Shown: one piece after another, positions 28,273 through 37,090 of the stretch | Layout of the letters: each line of letters begins with the position of its first letter | Position numbering within the stretch: the first letter of the stretch is position 1 | DNA from: Camelimonas abortus | GTDB taxonomy: Bacteria; Pseudomonadota; Alphaproteobacteria; Rhizobiales; Beijerinckiaceae | Direction: 5' to 3' (one strand) | Length of the DNA stretch: 64,000 nucleotides | Assembly: GCF_042647165.1 (NCBI RefSeq) | Contig: NZ_JBHRUV010000029.1 | The notes under the pieces: generated by a model | Told to the model about the DNA's origin: nothing | The model's database searches: none | The model's input: the letters and a program-made list of their open reading frames with translations, nothing else | Position numbers and translations under genes: made by a program

Positions 28273-28827
28273 TCAGGACGAGGCGCCGTCCAGCACGATG
28301 ACGGCGCGACGGTTCTGCGACCAGCAGGAGATGTCGTTGCACACCGCCACCGGACGCTCCTTGCCGTAAGAGATGGTGCGCATGCGCGACGCCGCGACGC
28401 CGCGCGAGGCCAGATAGTCGCGCACCGCCTGGGCGCGGCGGGCGCCCAGCGAATAGTTGTATTCGCGCGTGCCGCGCTCGTCAGCGTGGCCCTCGACCAC
28501 GAAGGTGTAGCGCGGATAGCGCGACAGCCAGGCGGCCTGGCGGTCGAGGGTGGCGGTCGCCTGCGGCGTGAGCGCGCTGCTGTCCACCTCAAAGAACACG
28601 CGGTCGCCGACGTTGACGACGAAATCCTGGGGACTGCCGGGCGTCGCCGCGCCGGCCATGCCGTAGCCTGCGCCGGCGCCGCCGGCGCCGCCCGCCATGT
28701 CCTGGTTGTTCCTGGCGCAGGCGCCGAGCGACAGCGCCGCCGCCAACGCCGCCACCATGACGATCATCCGTCCCGGCCGGGCCGTGGCGCCCGCCGTCGC
28801 CATGTTGCGCAAATCTGCCAGCGACAT
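28273..28827 (-). CDS. pal: Peptidoglycan-associated lipoprotein
   Basis: A 184-residue outer-membrane lipoprotein. The lipobox is LGAC with the modified Cys at 37. After a Gly-rich linker the OmpA-type peptidoglycan-binding domain occupies about 70-184 (VFFEVDSSALTPQ, VEGHADERGTREYN, SLGARRAQAVRDYL). Pal ties the outer membrane to peptidoglycan and binds TolB. The ATG at 28827 has GGAAGGAAAAGGG directly upstream; an in-frame ATG 15 bases earlier overlaps that site and is less likely. Confidence 0.97.
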   Translation of the reverse strand: MSLADLRNMATAGATARPGRMIVMVAALAAALSLGACARNNQDMAGGAGGAGAGYGMAGAATPGSPQDFVVNVGDRVFFEVDSSALTPQATATLDRQAAWLSRYPRYTFVVEGHADERGTREYNYSLGARRAQAVRDYLASRGVAASRMRTISYGKERPVAVCNDISCWSQNRRAVIVLDGASS

Positions 28828-28977
28828 CCCTTTTCCTTCCATGCAGCCTTGGCTCCGGGCTCCTGTTGTGGCCTGACAGGCCGCGCGGCGCCGGACCGCG
28901 GCGTCCGCACAGAGAGCCGTATGCGTCGTAAAATTACCGTTAAGCGCCTGCCGTTACGGGCAAAAGCGCCATCTGCG

Positions 28978-30420
28978 TCAGCGCATCTCCGAGAGCACCT
29001 GCGACCAGGCGGGATCTGAGGCGAAGCCGGCGGTGCGGATCGGCGCCTCCACCCGGCCGGTGATGTCGGTGAGATAGAGCTTGCCGCCCGCCTCGCCGCC
29101 TGGATCACGGAAGAACATCAGGAACTGGCCGTTCGGCGCCCAGGTGGGGCCCTCGTTATGGAAGCCTTCGGTGAGAATGCGCTCGCCGGAGCCGTCCGGC
29201 CGCATCACGCCGATGCCGAAGGCGCCGCCCTTCTGGCGGGTGAAAGCGATGAGATCGCCGCGCGGCGACCACACCGGCTGGCTGTAGCGCCCCTCGCCGA
29301 AGGAAATGCGCTGCGCCTCGCCGCCCTGGGCCGGCATCACGTAGATCTGCTGCGCGCCGCCGCGGTCGCTCTCGAAGGCGATGCGCGAACCGTCCGGAGA
29401 GAACGAGGGCGAGGTGTCGATGGCGTTGGCGCTGGTCAGCCGCGTGGTGGTGCGCGACGCCAAGTTTATCAGATAGATGTTGGCGTTGCCGCCCTGCTGC
29501 AGGCTGAACACGATGCTCTGCCCGTCCGGCGAAAAACGCGGGCTGGAGGTCATGTCCGGGAAATTGCCGACGGTCTGGCGCTGGCCGGTGTCGATGTTGA
29601 GCACCTGCACGCGCGGCTGCGCGCCGCGGGCCTGGGACATGTAGGTGAGATCGGCGCTCACTGGCGAGAAGCGCGGCGTCACCACGCTCTCCTCACCGCG
29701 GGTGAGATAGCGCATGTTGGCGCCGTCGGTGTCCATGATGGCGAGGCGCTTGCGGCGCTGGTCGCGCGGGCCGCTCTCGTCCACATAGACGATGCGCGCG
29801 TCGAACATGCCCTTGAGGCCGGTAAGACGCGACAGGATCGAGTCGGCGATGATATGGCCGATGCGCCGCCAGTTGTTGGCGTCTGTGACGAACTGCTGGC
29901 CGGTGAGCTGCTGGCCTGCGCCCACGTCCCACAGCCGGTACGCCGTGCGCAGCCGGTCGCCCTCACGGGCGACGCGGCCGGTGGCCAGCGCCTGGGCGTT
30001 GACGGCCTGCCAGGCGGCGAAGTCGGGAACCGCGTCGAAATTGACCGGGCCGGGCGGGAAGGCCGCGCGGTCAATCGGGGCGAAATAGCCGCAGCGCCGC
30101 AGGTCGGCCGCCACCACGCCGGCGATGCGCGCGCCAAGGTCGGGATCGCCGGTGAAATCGGCGATGGCGATGGGCAGCGGCTGGAAACTGGCCCTGTCGA
30201 GCGTGATGGAGATCTCGGCCCGCGCCGGCGCCGAGAAAGTGGTGACCGCGCTGACCGCAGCCAGGCCGCCCGCCGCGGCGCCGGCCTGCAACAGCAGGCG
30301 CCGCACGGGATCGACGCCGGCGACGCCCAATGGCGCAGACCCCGCGGTCCCGGGCGAAGCCAGACGACGCCACAGATATTCAAGGCCCATTTTGTTCCCG
30401 GCGTTCACTGATTGGCTCAT
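28978..30420 (-). CDS. tolB: Tol-Pal system translocation protein
   Basis: A periplasmic protein of up to 480 residues. The export signal contains Arg-Arg followed by a hydrophobic stretch (RRLLLQAGAAAGGLAAV near residue 40), ending ARAE; an RR here suggests Tat-type export as in other Rhizobiales. The TolB amino-terminal domain covers about 70-200. A six-bladed propeller with repeated FSPDG motifs (three clear copies) covers 240-470. TolB shuttles between Pal and TolA. The start is not certain: 30420 or the ATG at 30390. Confidence 0.96.
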   Translation of the reverse strand: MSQSVNAGNKMGLEYLWRRLASPGTAGSAPLGVAGVDPVRRLLLQAGAAAGGLAAVSAVTTFSAPARAEISITLDRASFQPLPIAIADFTGDPDLGARIAGVVAADLRRCGYFAPIDRAAFPPGPVNFDAVPDFAAWQAVNAQALATGRVAREGDRLRTAYRLWDVGAGQQLTGQQFVTDANNWRRIGHIIADSILSRLTGLKGMFDARIVYVDESGPRDQRRKRLAIMDTDGANMRYLTRGEESVVTPRFSPVSADLTYMSQARGAQPRVQVLNIDTGQRQTVGNFPDMTSSPRFSPDGQSIVFSLQQGGNANIYLINLASRTTTRLTSANAIDTSPSFSPDGSRIAFESDRGGAQQIYVMPAQGGEAQRISFGEGRYSQPVWSPRGDLIAFTRQKGGAFGIGVMRPDGSGERILTEGFHNEGPTWAPNGQFLMFFRDPGGEAGGKLYLTDITGRVEAPIRTAGFASDPAWSQVLSEMR

Positions 30421-30507
30421 GAGGAAAAACCTGGACTGGCTTTTGCCTGGCCCAGATGGCGAAACGATGTCGCTTCATGCAACTCCCCGTCATCTGGCCG
30501 CGACAAA

Positions 30508-31662
30508 TCAGAGGAAATCCGACTGGTCCGCGATAATCCGGAAACTGCGCCAGTCGTTGTAATAGGGGGCGTACTGCGCCGGCACCTGGAAGGGCGCGCA
30601 CATGCGGATGGCCCGCAGCGTCGCGTCCGCCATGGCGCGGAAGGCCGGGTCAACCGAGCTGTTGAGCAGCGCCGGCGGGCCTGTCAGCGAGCCGTCCGGC
30701 GCCAGCTGCATGCGCACCTCCGGCTTCACCTCCGGCGGCGCGCCCACATAGGAGAAGCAGCGGCGCAGCTGCTCCTTGATCAGCGCGCCCAGGGCGTCGC
30801 GCTGCGACATGGAGAGTTTCGGCCCGGTCGCCGTCTGCGAACCGGCGGTCGAGCGCGCGCCAGGCTCCGGCGCGCTGGAGCGCTGGCCGGCGCCGCGGCT
30901 GGCCAGCAGCCTGCGGATGTCGGTGGGGTTGAAGCTCTCGCCCTCCGGCGCGGGCCGCGCCGCCGGCTTCTCCGCCGGCTTCTGCTGCGGCCTGGTCTCC
31001 TCGATCAGCCTGGCCAGATCGCGCCGCGCCGCCGGGTCCGGCTTCGGTCTGGGCTCCGGCCTGGGCTCCGGTCTGGGCTGGGGTTTGGGCTCGGGTTTGG
31101 GCTGCGGCTTCGGCGCAGGCTCAGGCGCCGGCTCCGGGCGCTGCGGCGGCAGCGGCGCCGTCTCCTGCTTCGGCGCGGGCTTCGCCTCGGGTTTCGCCTC
31201 GGGTTTCGGCTCGGGTTTTGGCTCGGGTTTTGGCTCGGGTTTTGGCTCGGGCTTCGCCTCGGGTTTTGGCTCCGGCTTCGGCGCGGGCTTCGGTTCAGGC
31301 CTGGGCTCCGGCTTCTGCGGAGGGGGCGGCGCGTTGTCCTCGGCCACGGCCAGGTCGCGCGGGCGCGACGGCGGCGCCGGCGCATGGCTCTCGACCTCCG
31401 CCGGATCCGGCTTCACGTCACGCACCGGCACCACGGCGCTGGCGCGCAGCGCCGGCTTCTCCGCCACCTCGCGCGCGGTCTTCTCGCCGCGGGTGATGGC
31501 GCGCAGCTGGTCGTCGGTGATCACCTCGACAGGAATCGCTTCTTCCTGGTCGTCAAAGCGCGGCGCGGACGCCAGCCCGGCGAGCAGCGCCGCCAGCACG
31601 GCGGCGTGGCCGGCGGCGGAGACGAGAAAGCCAGGCTCCTTTCTGGACCAGGGCAGCTTCAT
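30508..31662 (-). CDS. tolA: Tol envelope protein TolA with long Pro/Lys/Glu spacer
   Basis: A 384-residue inner-membrane protein. One N-terminal transmembrane helix (about 12-31) is followed by a periplasmic region with about 130 residues of PKPEPKPE-type repeats (residues 115-225), which form an extended rod, and a C-terminal TonB-like domain from about 285 (LIKEQLRRCFSYVGAPPEVK). It transmits the energy of TolQR to TolB/Pal. The repeat is matched by a 12-base DNA repeat. The gene is 8 bases behind tolR. Confidence 0.94.
   Translation of the reverse strand: MKLPWSRKEPGFLVSAAGHAAVLAALLAGLASAPRFDDQEEAIPVEVITDDQLRAITRGEKTAREVAEKPALRASAVVPVRDVKPDPAEVESHAPAPPSRPRDLAVAEDNAPPPPQKPEPRPEPKPAPKPEPKPEAKPEPKPEPKPEPKPEPKPEAKPEAKPAPKQETAPLPPQRPEPAPEPAPKPQPKPEPKPQPRPEPRPEPRPKPDPAARRDLARLIEETRPQQKPAEKPAARPAPEGESFNPTDIRRLLASRGAGQRSSAPEPGARSTAGSQTATGPKLSMSQRDALGALIKEQLRRCFSYVGAPPEVKPEVRMQLAPDGSLTGPPALLNSSVDPAFRAMADATLRAIRMCAPFQVPAQYAPYYNDWRSFRIIADQSDFL
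31173..31290 (-). repeat. 12-base coding tandem repeat in tolA
   Basis: Near-identical copies of a 12-base unit (on the plus strand GGCTCGGGTTTT and variants such as GCCTCGGGTTTC) encode PKPE/AKPE tetrapeptides. Exact copies at about 31210-31255 could slip in replication and change the TolA rod length. Confidence 0.85.
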
Positions 31663-31670
31663 GACGCGGC

Positions 31671-32117
31671 TCAGTTCTTCTGGTCAGGCTCGGTGACCAG
31701 CGCGACCTTCCTGAACCCGCCGGCGGTGATCAGGCCCATCACCTGGGCGACACGGCCATAGTCCACCTTTTTCGAGCCGCGCAGGTAGATGCGCTCGTCC
31801 GGCCCGGCCTTCGCCGCCTCGCGCAGCGCCGGCACGAGGGCGTCGTCGCCGAGCTGGACGTTGTCGATGAAGATGCGGCCCTGGTCGTCCACGGAGACGG
31901 TGAGCGGCTTCTGCTCCACGTTCAGCGGCCCGGCCGCGCTCTGCGGCAGGTCCAGCGGCACGCCGGTGGCCATCATCGGCGCGGCCACCATGAACACGAT
32001 GAGCAGCACCAGCACCACGTCGATGAAGGGGGTCATGTTGATGTCGGCGAAGCCCGCGCCGCGCCGCGCCCCGCGGCGCCTGCGCGCGCCGCCGCCCCCT
32101 GCCAGACCCATGCCCAT
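31671..32117 (-). CDS. tolR: Tol proton-channel subunit TolR
   Basis: A 148-residue ExbD/TolR family protein. An Arg/Gly-rich N-terminus is followed by the single transmembrane helix containing the proton-binding Asp33 (INMTPFIDVVLVLLIVFMVA) and a periplasmic domain. With TolQ it converts the proton gradient into conformational work on TolA. It lies 29 bases behind tolQ. Confidence 0.97.
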   Translation of the reverse strand: MGMGLAGGGGARRRRGARRGAGFADINMTPFIDVVLVLLIVFMVAAPMMATGVPLDLPQSAAGPLNVEQKPLTVSVDDQGRIFIDNVQLGDDALVPALREAAKAGPDERIYLRGSKKVDYGRVAQVMGLITAGGFRKVALVTEPDQKN

Positions 32118-32146
32118 GCAGCGTCTCCCTTCGGTTGCGACGCCCG

Positions 32147-32860
32147 TCAGCCGGCGCGCCGGTCGTCGATCTGCCGGCTGAGGATGGAGGAGAATTCGTC
32201 GGCGAAGCCCTCGAGGCGCGTCTGCACGCGCGCGGCCTCGGCCTGGTAGCGGTTATAGGCGATCACCGCCGGAATGGCGGCGATGAGACCGATGGCGGTG
32301 GCGAACAGCGCCTCGGCGATGCCCGGCGCCACCACCGCCAGCGAGGTGTTCTTTGAGGCGGCGATGGCGCGGAACGAGGTCATGATGCCCCACACCGTGC
32401 CGAACAGGCCGATGAACGGCGCCGAGGAGCCGATGGTGGCCAGCACCATCAGGCGGCTCTCCACCTTCTCCATCTCGCGCTGGATGGCCACGTCCATCAC
32501 CTTGTCGATGCGCTGCGGCAGCGAGGCGACGGACCGGGCCGCGCCTTCAAAGGAGCGCCTCCACTCATGCATGGCGGCCACGAACACCGCCGCCATGCCG
32601 CTGGGCTCGCCCTGGGCCTCGGCGCGGTAGAGCTCCTCCAGCGACTGGCCGGACCAGAACGCGTCCTCAAACGCGTCCATCTCCGCCTTCGCGCGGCGGA
32701 ACATCAGCGCCTTGTCGACAATGATCGCCCAACACCACACGGACGCCCCGGCCAGGCCAAGCATCACCAGCTTGACGACCAGATGCGCCTGCCAGAACAT
32801 GTGCCAGAATGACACTTCCGCCACTGGCGCGGCGGCCTGCGCAACGTCAACGGGATTCAT
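32147..32860 (-). CDS. tolQ: Tol proton-channel subunit TolQ
   Basis: A 237-residue inner-membrane protein of the MotA/TolQ/ExbB family with three transmembrane helices (about 30-50, 137-160 and 175-195). LATIGSSAPFIGLFGTVWGI and GIAEALFATAIGLIAAIPAV carry the conserved channel residues. The ATG at 32860 follows GGAAGGAATTTTC. It is the first gene of tolQRAB-pal-cpoB and is separated from ybgC by an unrelated substrate-binding gene. Confidence 0.97.
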   Translation of the reverse strand: MNPVDVAQAAAPVAEVSFWHMFWQAHLVVKLVMLGLAGASVWCWAIIVDKALMFRRAKAEMDAFEDAFWSGQSLEELYRAEAQGEPSGMAAVFVAAMHEWRRSFEGAARSVASLPQRIDKVMDVAIQREMEKVESRLMVLATIGSSAPFIGLFGTVWGIMTSFRAIAASKNTSLAVVAPGIAEALFATAIGLIAAIPAVIAYNRYQAEAARVQTRLEGFADEFSSILSRQIDDRRAG

Positions 32861-33152
32861 GAAAATTCCTTCCGGCCGGTCTGCGATCCGTGGCGGCCGG
32901 CCTGAGACGGGGCCGCGCCCGCCCGGACCGGAAGCCGGCGCCATTTCCTGCCCTGTCCTCACCCGCGAATCTGTCGAAAACTGGGCCGCATCAGGGTGCT
33001 GCGATGACGTGTTGCGGCCGTCTCCGCCGGGCCGCACGCATGAAAACCCGTCGTGGTTAACGGCCCCTCAACGGCGCTTCGCCCCGCGCGCTTCTCCCGG
33101 CCGGAGGGCCCGGCCGCGCCGCCCTGGCCCGGCGTTCAGGGCGCCTGAACGC
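32861..33152. other. Region between the substrate-binding gene and tolQ
   Basis: Must contain the tolQ promoter, but no -35/-10 pair stands out. No gene seen. Confidence 0.5.
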
Positions 33153-33183
33153 AAACGGCCCGCCCGGATGACCGGACGGGCCG
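33153..33183 (-). terminator. Terminator after the tol-cluster substrate-binding gene
   Basis: On the minus strand a 12-base stem CGGCCCGTCCGG / CCGGGCGGGCCG (one G-T pair) with loop TCAT is followed by TTT. It isolates the upstream gene from tolQ. Confidence 0.75.
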
Positions 33184-33230
33184 CATCGCGACGCAAGGCC
33201 CGGGGGGACCGCCCCGGCCCCGGCTGCGCC

Positions 33231-34436
33231 TTACTCCGCCGACATCTCCTCCAGCACCACCCAGTCATTGCCCTGGAACTGCTGCAGCTGCAGGCGCTTG
33301 AACGGCACGTAGTCGTCGGGCGAGGTGTTGTAGGCGAGGCCCGGCAGCAGCGCCGGCGCGCGCACGTTCTTCAGGTTGGTGGCGATGCGCAGGATGTTCT
33401 CGCGCGTCAGGTTGTCGCCGGCCTCGCGCAGGATGTGCGCCATCACATGGGCGAACGAATAGGTGACGAAGCCGATTTCGTTGGTCTTGTCCTCATTGGG
33501 CAGGTATTTCTCGAGGAATTTCTTGTAGGCGATGACGTCCGGATCATTGGCCCAGCGCGGGCTGGTCATCTGCTTGTAGGGCGTGGCGCCGATGATGCCC
33601 TGCACCGTCTCCAGCCCCGCCGCCTCAAGGAACACGCGGCCGGTGGAGGGGCTCACCACCAGGTGCATGGGCTTCCAGTTCAGCTCGTGCACCTTCTTGA
33701 AGATCTGCGGCGTGGCCTTGCCTAGGCTGACGTTGAAGAACACGTCGGCGCCGGAGTTCTTCGCCGCCAGCACCTGGCTGTCCATCGTCGGGTCGGTCAG
33801 CTCGTAGGTGACCTCCTTGACGATGTTCTTCACCCTGTCGCCGAGTCCCTTCTTGAAGCCGGCGACGTAATCCTTGCCGAAATCGTCGTTCTGGTAGAGG
33901 ATCGCGATCTTGCCCTCCGGCCTGGCGCGGGCGACGTAGCGGCCGAACACCTCGCCCTCCGTGCCGTAAAGGAAGAAGGCGGGCGTGCTCCAGGGAAATT
34001 CCTTCGGCTGGTTCCACTTGTTGGCGCCGGTAGAGACCAGCAGCTGCGGAATCTTGCGCGCGTTGAGATATTTCTGCACCGCCGACTGCGCCGCCGTGCC
34101 GCTGGAGCCAAACAGCAGCAGCACGCCCTCCTGCTCCACCAGCTTGCGGGTCTGCTCCACGGTCTTGGGCGGCGAGAAGGCGTCGTCCAGCGAGATCAGG
34201 TTGACCTTGCGGCCGTTGATGCCCCCCTGCTCCTCGTTGAGCATGCGGAAATAGGCCACCTCGGTGCGGCCCTGGATGCCGTGCGCCGACAGCGGACCGC
34301 TGTAGGGCATGGTCTGGCCGATCCTGATCTCGGTGTCGCTGGCGCCCTGGTCATATTTCTTCCCGGCGTCGGCCAGCGCCGGGCCGGCGCAGACCAGCGC
34401 CGCCGCGGCGAGCGCCGCCAGCAGCCTGCGTGACAT
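33231..34436 (-). CDS. Branched-chain-amino-acid-type ABC substrate-binding protein within the tol region
   Basis: A 401-residue periplasmic binding protein of the same family as those at 11038 and 12591 but more diverged. It has a Sec-type signal (no twin Arg-x-Phe motif) ending ALADAG and the same KYDQGASDTEIRIGQTMPYS opening. The ATG at 34436 follows AAGGGAGGAAACC, and a terminator follows the gene. It sits between ybgC and tolQ, which are normally adjacent, so it is probably an insertion into the cluster and not part of the Tol machine. No permease is nearby. The ligand is unknown. Confidence 0.94.
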   Translation of the reverse strand: MSRRLLAALAAAALVCAGPALADAGKKYDQGASDTEIRIGQTMPYSGPLSAHGIQGRTEVAYFRMLNEEQGGINGRKVNLISLDDAFSPPKTVEQTRKLVEQEGVLLLFGSSGTAAQSAVQKYLNARKIPQLLVSTGANKWNQPKEFPWSTPAFFLYGTEGEVFGRYVARARPEGKIAILYQNDDFGKDYVAGFKKGLGDRVKNIVKEVTYELTDPTMDSQVLAAKNSGADVFFNVSLGKATPQIFKKVHELNWKPMHLVVSPSTGRVFLEAAGLETVQGIIGATPYKQMTSPRWANDPDVIAYKKFLEKYLPNEDKTNEIGFVTYSFAHVMAHILREAGDNLTRENILRIATNLKNVRAPALLPGLAYNTSPDDYVPFKRLQLQQFQGNDWVVLEEMSAE

Positions 34437-34773
34437 GGTTTCCTCCCTTGCAGATCTCCGTCTGTCAGGGAGAAGTGTAATCACCTTTGCACGTTCCAGG
34501 CACCGCGCCTGACGCATCGCCGCCCGGCGTTCAGGTAATCGCCAGGGGCGGCGCCGGCGCCCCGCCATGCCCCCGCCATGAACCTGGCGCGGGCGACGAT
34601 GGGGCCGTCAGTCATGGGCGCCGCAATGTCCGTATCCGTCCGGACGCCAGATTCGTCCCCGGGGCCGGACCGCTGGCCAGGGCGTCCCATGGAGCGCGCG
34701 CACGGCGCGCGCCGTCGGGGGCGGCGCGCGCTCCGCGTTTTCCGGCGGGGCGCGGAAGAAGGCGGCCGGGGCC
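34437..34773. other. Intergenic region, no gene seen
   Basis: About 340 bases between ybgC and the substrate-binding gene. It should hold the promoter of the latter; GATTACACT near 34475-34485 on the minus strand is the only -10-like patch. Confidence 0.45.
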
Positions 34774-35229
34774 TTACGCCGGTTCGCCGCCGAGCAGGGC
34801 GCGAATCCCGTCGGGAATGCGCGCCGGCCTGCCGCCGACGATGGCGGCCACGCGCACCTCGGCGGTGAGGATCTCCACGCCGTCGCGCAGGATGCGCTGG
34901 TCGATGATCATGGAGGCGCCGCGCATTTCGCGGGTGCGCGTCTCCACCACCAGCACGTCGTCCATCATCGCCGGCAGCTTCCAGTCGATGGTCATGCGGC
35001 GCACGGCGAAGAACAGCCCGCCGGCGGCCAGCAGCGCCGACTGGTTGGCGCCCACGGCGCGCAGTGATTCGGTGCGGCCGCGCTCCAGGAAGCGCAGGTA
35101 GTTGGCGTGATAGACGATCCCGGAAAAATCCGTGTCTTCGTAATAGACGCGCAGCGTGAGGTAATGCGCCCCATCCCTGACGACGCCGCTGGCCGGTTCG
35201 CCGGCGACTTTCTCCGCAGCGGTGCTCAT
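34774..35229 (-). CDS. ybgC: Acyl-CoA thioesterase of the Tol-Pal cluster
   Basis: A 151-residue hot-dog thioesterase. The catalytic Asp is in YYEDTDFSGIVYHANYL, the YbgC signature. It hydrolyses short-chain or other acyl-CoAs and is genetically linked to tol-pal. It overlaps the ruvB stop by four bases (ATGA), so it is translationally coupled to the ruv genes. Confidence 0.95.
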   Translation of the reverse strand: MSTAAEKVAGEPASGVVRDGAHYLTLRVYYEDTDFSGIVYHANYLRFLERGRTESLRAVGANQSALLAAGGLFFAVRRMTIDWKLPAMMDDVLVVETRTREMRGASMIIDQRILRDGVEILTAEVRVAAIVGGRPARIPDGIRALLGGEPA

Positions 35230-36356
35230 TCTCCCTGTGCCTCCCCGTCAGCATCACGAAACAGCGCGTATTGGGAGCCGCCGCGCGCCGGCTCCGCAAG
35301 CCCAAGATGACGGAATGCGTGCGGCGTCAACAGGCGTCCGCGCGGGGTGCGCTGCACGAATCCCTGCTGGATGAGGTAGGGCTCGATGATCTCCTCAATG
35401 GCGTCGCGCGGCTCGGAGAGCGCCGCGGCGATGGTCTCCACCCCCACCGGACCGCCGCCGAAAGAGAGCGCGATCAGCCGCAGGTACTTGCGGTCCATCA
35501 GGTCGAGGCCGGCGGGATCGACGTCAAGCAGGCTGAGCGCCCGGTCGGCGATCTCGCGCGTCACCGCCGGCGCGTCCGCCACCACGGCGAAGTCCCGCAC
35601 CCGGCGGAGCAGCCGCCCGGCGATGCGCGGGGTGCCGCGCGAGCGGCGGGCGATCTCGTTGGCCCCCTCGTCGGTCATGCCGACGCCAATCACCCGCGCG
35701 CCGCGCTTCACGATCAGCTCGAGCTCCTCCACCGTGTAAAACTGCAGGCGGATGGGGATGCCGAAGCGGTCGCGCAGCGGCGTGGTCAGCAGGCCCTGGC
35801 GGGTGGTGGCGCCCACAAGGGTGAATTTCGGCAGGTCGATCTTCACCGAACGGGCGGAGGGGCCTTCGCCGATGATCAGGTCAAGCTGGTAGTCCTCCAT
35901 CGCCGGATAGAGAATCTCCTCCACCGCCGGATTGAGGCGGTGGATCTCGTCGATGAACAGGACGTCGCGCTCCTCCAGATTGGTGAGCTGGGCGGCGAGA
36001 TCGCCGGCGCGGGCGATCACCGGGCCCGAGGTGGAGCGGAAATTGACGCCGAGCTCCCGCGCCACGATCTGCGCCAGCGTGGTCTTGCCAAGGCCGGGCG
36101 GCCCGACGAACAGCACGTGATCGAGCGCCTCGTTGCGGGCGCGCGCCGCCTGGATGAACACGGCGAGATTGGCCCGCGCCTGGGCCTGGCCGATGAATTC
36201 GTCAAGGGCGAGCGGACGGATCGAGGCCTCGATCTCGTCGCCAGTCTCCTCCGCCGCCACCAGACGCTGCGGCGCCGGCGCGGCCCCCCTTCCGGCTCCC
36301 CTGCCGGAGCCGCCGCGCCGCCCGCCTGCCCTGCCTGCTCCGTCCGTGCTGCTCAT
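35226..36356 (-). CDS. ruvB: Holliday junction branch migration helicase
   Basis: A 376-residue AAA+ motor. Residues 1-28 are a Gly/Arg/Ala-rich extension not found in E. coli RuvB. Walker A GPPGLGKT is at 85-92, Walker B is FIDEIHRLN, and the C-terminal winged-helix domain includes IEPYLIQQGFVQRTPRGR. With RuvA it drives branch migration. The 110-base gap to ruvA is larger than the ruvC-ruvA overlap, but the gene order is intact. Confidence 0.98.
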   Translation of the reverse strand: MSSTDGAGRAGGRRGGSGRGAGRGAAPAPQRLVAAEETGDEIEASIRPLALDEFIGQAQARANLAVFIQAARARNEALDHVLFVGPPGLGKTTLAQIVARELGVNFRSTSGPVIARAGDLAAQLTNLEERDVLFIDEIHRLNPAVEEILYPAMEDYQLDLIIGEGPSARSVKIDLPKFTLVGATTRQGLLTTPLRDRFGIPIRLQFYTVEELELIVKRGARVIGVGMTDEGANEIARRSRGTPRIAGRLLRRVRDFAVVADAPAVTREIADRALSLLDVDPAGLDLMDRKYLRLIALSFGGGPVGVETIAAALSEPRDAIEEIIEPYLIQQGFVQRTPRGRLLTPHAFRHLGLAEPARGGSQYALFRDADGEAQGE

Positions 36357-36466
36357 CCTGCTTCCACTTCCGGGGCTTCAGCCTGCGCCCGCCCGTCTTG
36401 CTGCGACCGCAGGCGGACCGCCCGCCGTCCCGTGTCCGTCTGTCCGCCGGCGCCGGCCGGCGGCGC

Positions 36467-37090
36467 TCACGCGCCCTTCGCCAGCTGCTTCAGGCCGAGG
36501 CGGATCAGCGTGCGCGCGTCCGCGTCCTCGCCGGCCTCGCGCATGGCCGCGGCCACCGCGCCGGCCGCCTGGGGCTGGCCATAGCCCAGGTTCACCAGGG
36601 CGGAGACGGCGTCGGCCGCGGCCCCGCCCTCCCCCGCGCCGGCGGGGGGCGCGGCGAGGCGCGCCGCCGCCATGTCAGTATGGCCGAAGGCCGGGGCCTT
36701 GTCCTTCAGCTCGGAAATGATGCGCGCCGCGAGCTTGGGCCCCACCCCCGGGGCGCGGCCCACCGCCGCCCTGTCGCCCATGGCGATGGCCGCGGCGAGG
36801 GCCGCCGGATCCAGCGCCGACAGCACCCCGAGCGCCACCCGCGCGCCCACGCCCTGCACGTTCTGCAGCAGGCGGAACCACTCCCGCTCCGCGTCGGTGC
36901 GGAAACCGTAGAGGCGGATCATGTCCTCGCGCACGTGGGTCTCGATGGACAGCGCCACCGCCTCGCCCGCGCGCGGCAGGTTCTGCAGCGTGCGCGTGGA
37001 GCAGTGCACCATATAGCCGACGCCGTGCACGTCGATGATGGCGTAGTCCTCGCCGACGCTGTCGACCACGCCCTTCAGCCGACCGATCAT
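36467..37090 (-). CDS. ruvA: Holliday junction DNA-binding protein
   Basis: A 207-residue RuvA. The N-terminal OB domain begins MIGRLKGVVDSV. Two helix-hairpin-helix motifs follow (LQNVQGVGARVALGVLSAL and APGVGPKLAARIISELKDK), and the C-terminal RuvB-binding helix bundle ends the protein. It holds the junction as a tetramer. Its ATG overlaps the ruvC stop by four bases. Confidence 0.97.
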   Translation of the reverse strand: MIGRLKGVVDSVGEDYAIIDVHGVGYMVHCSTRTLQNLPRAGEAVALSIETHVREDMIRLYGFRTDAEREWFRLLQNVQGVGARVALGVLSALDPAALAAAIAMGDRAAVGRAPGVGPKLAARIISELKDKAPAFGHTDMAAARLAAPPAGAGEGGAAADAVSALVNLGYGQPQAAGAVAAAMREAGEDADARTLIRLGLKQLAKGA

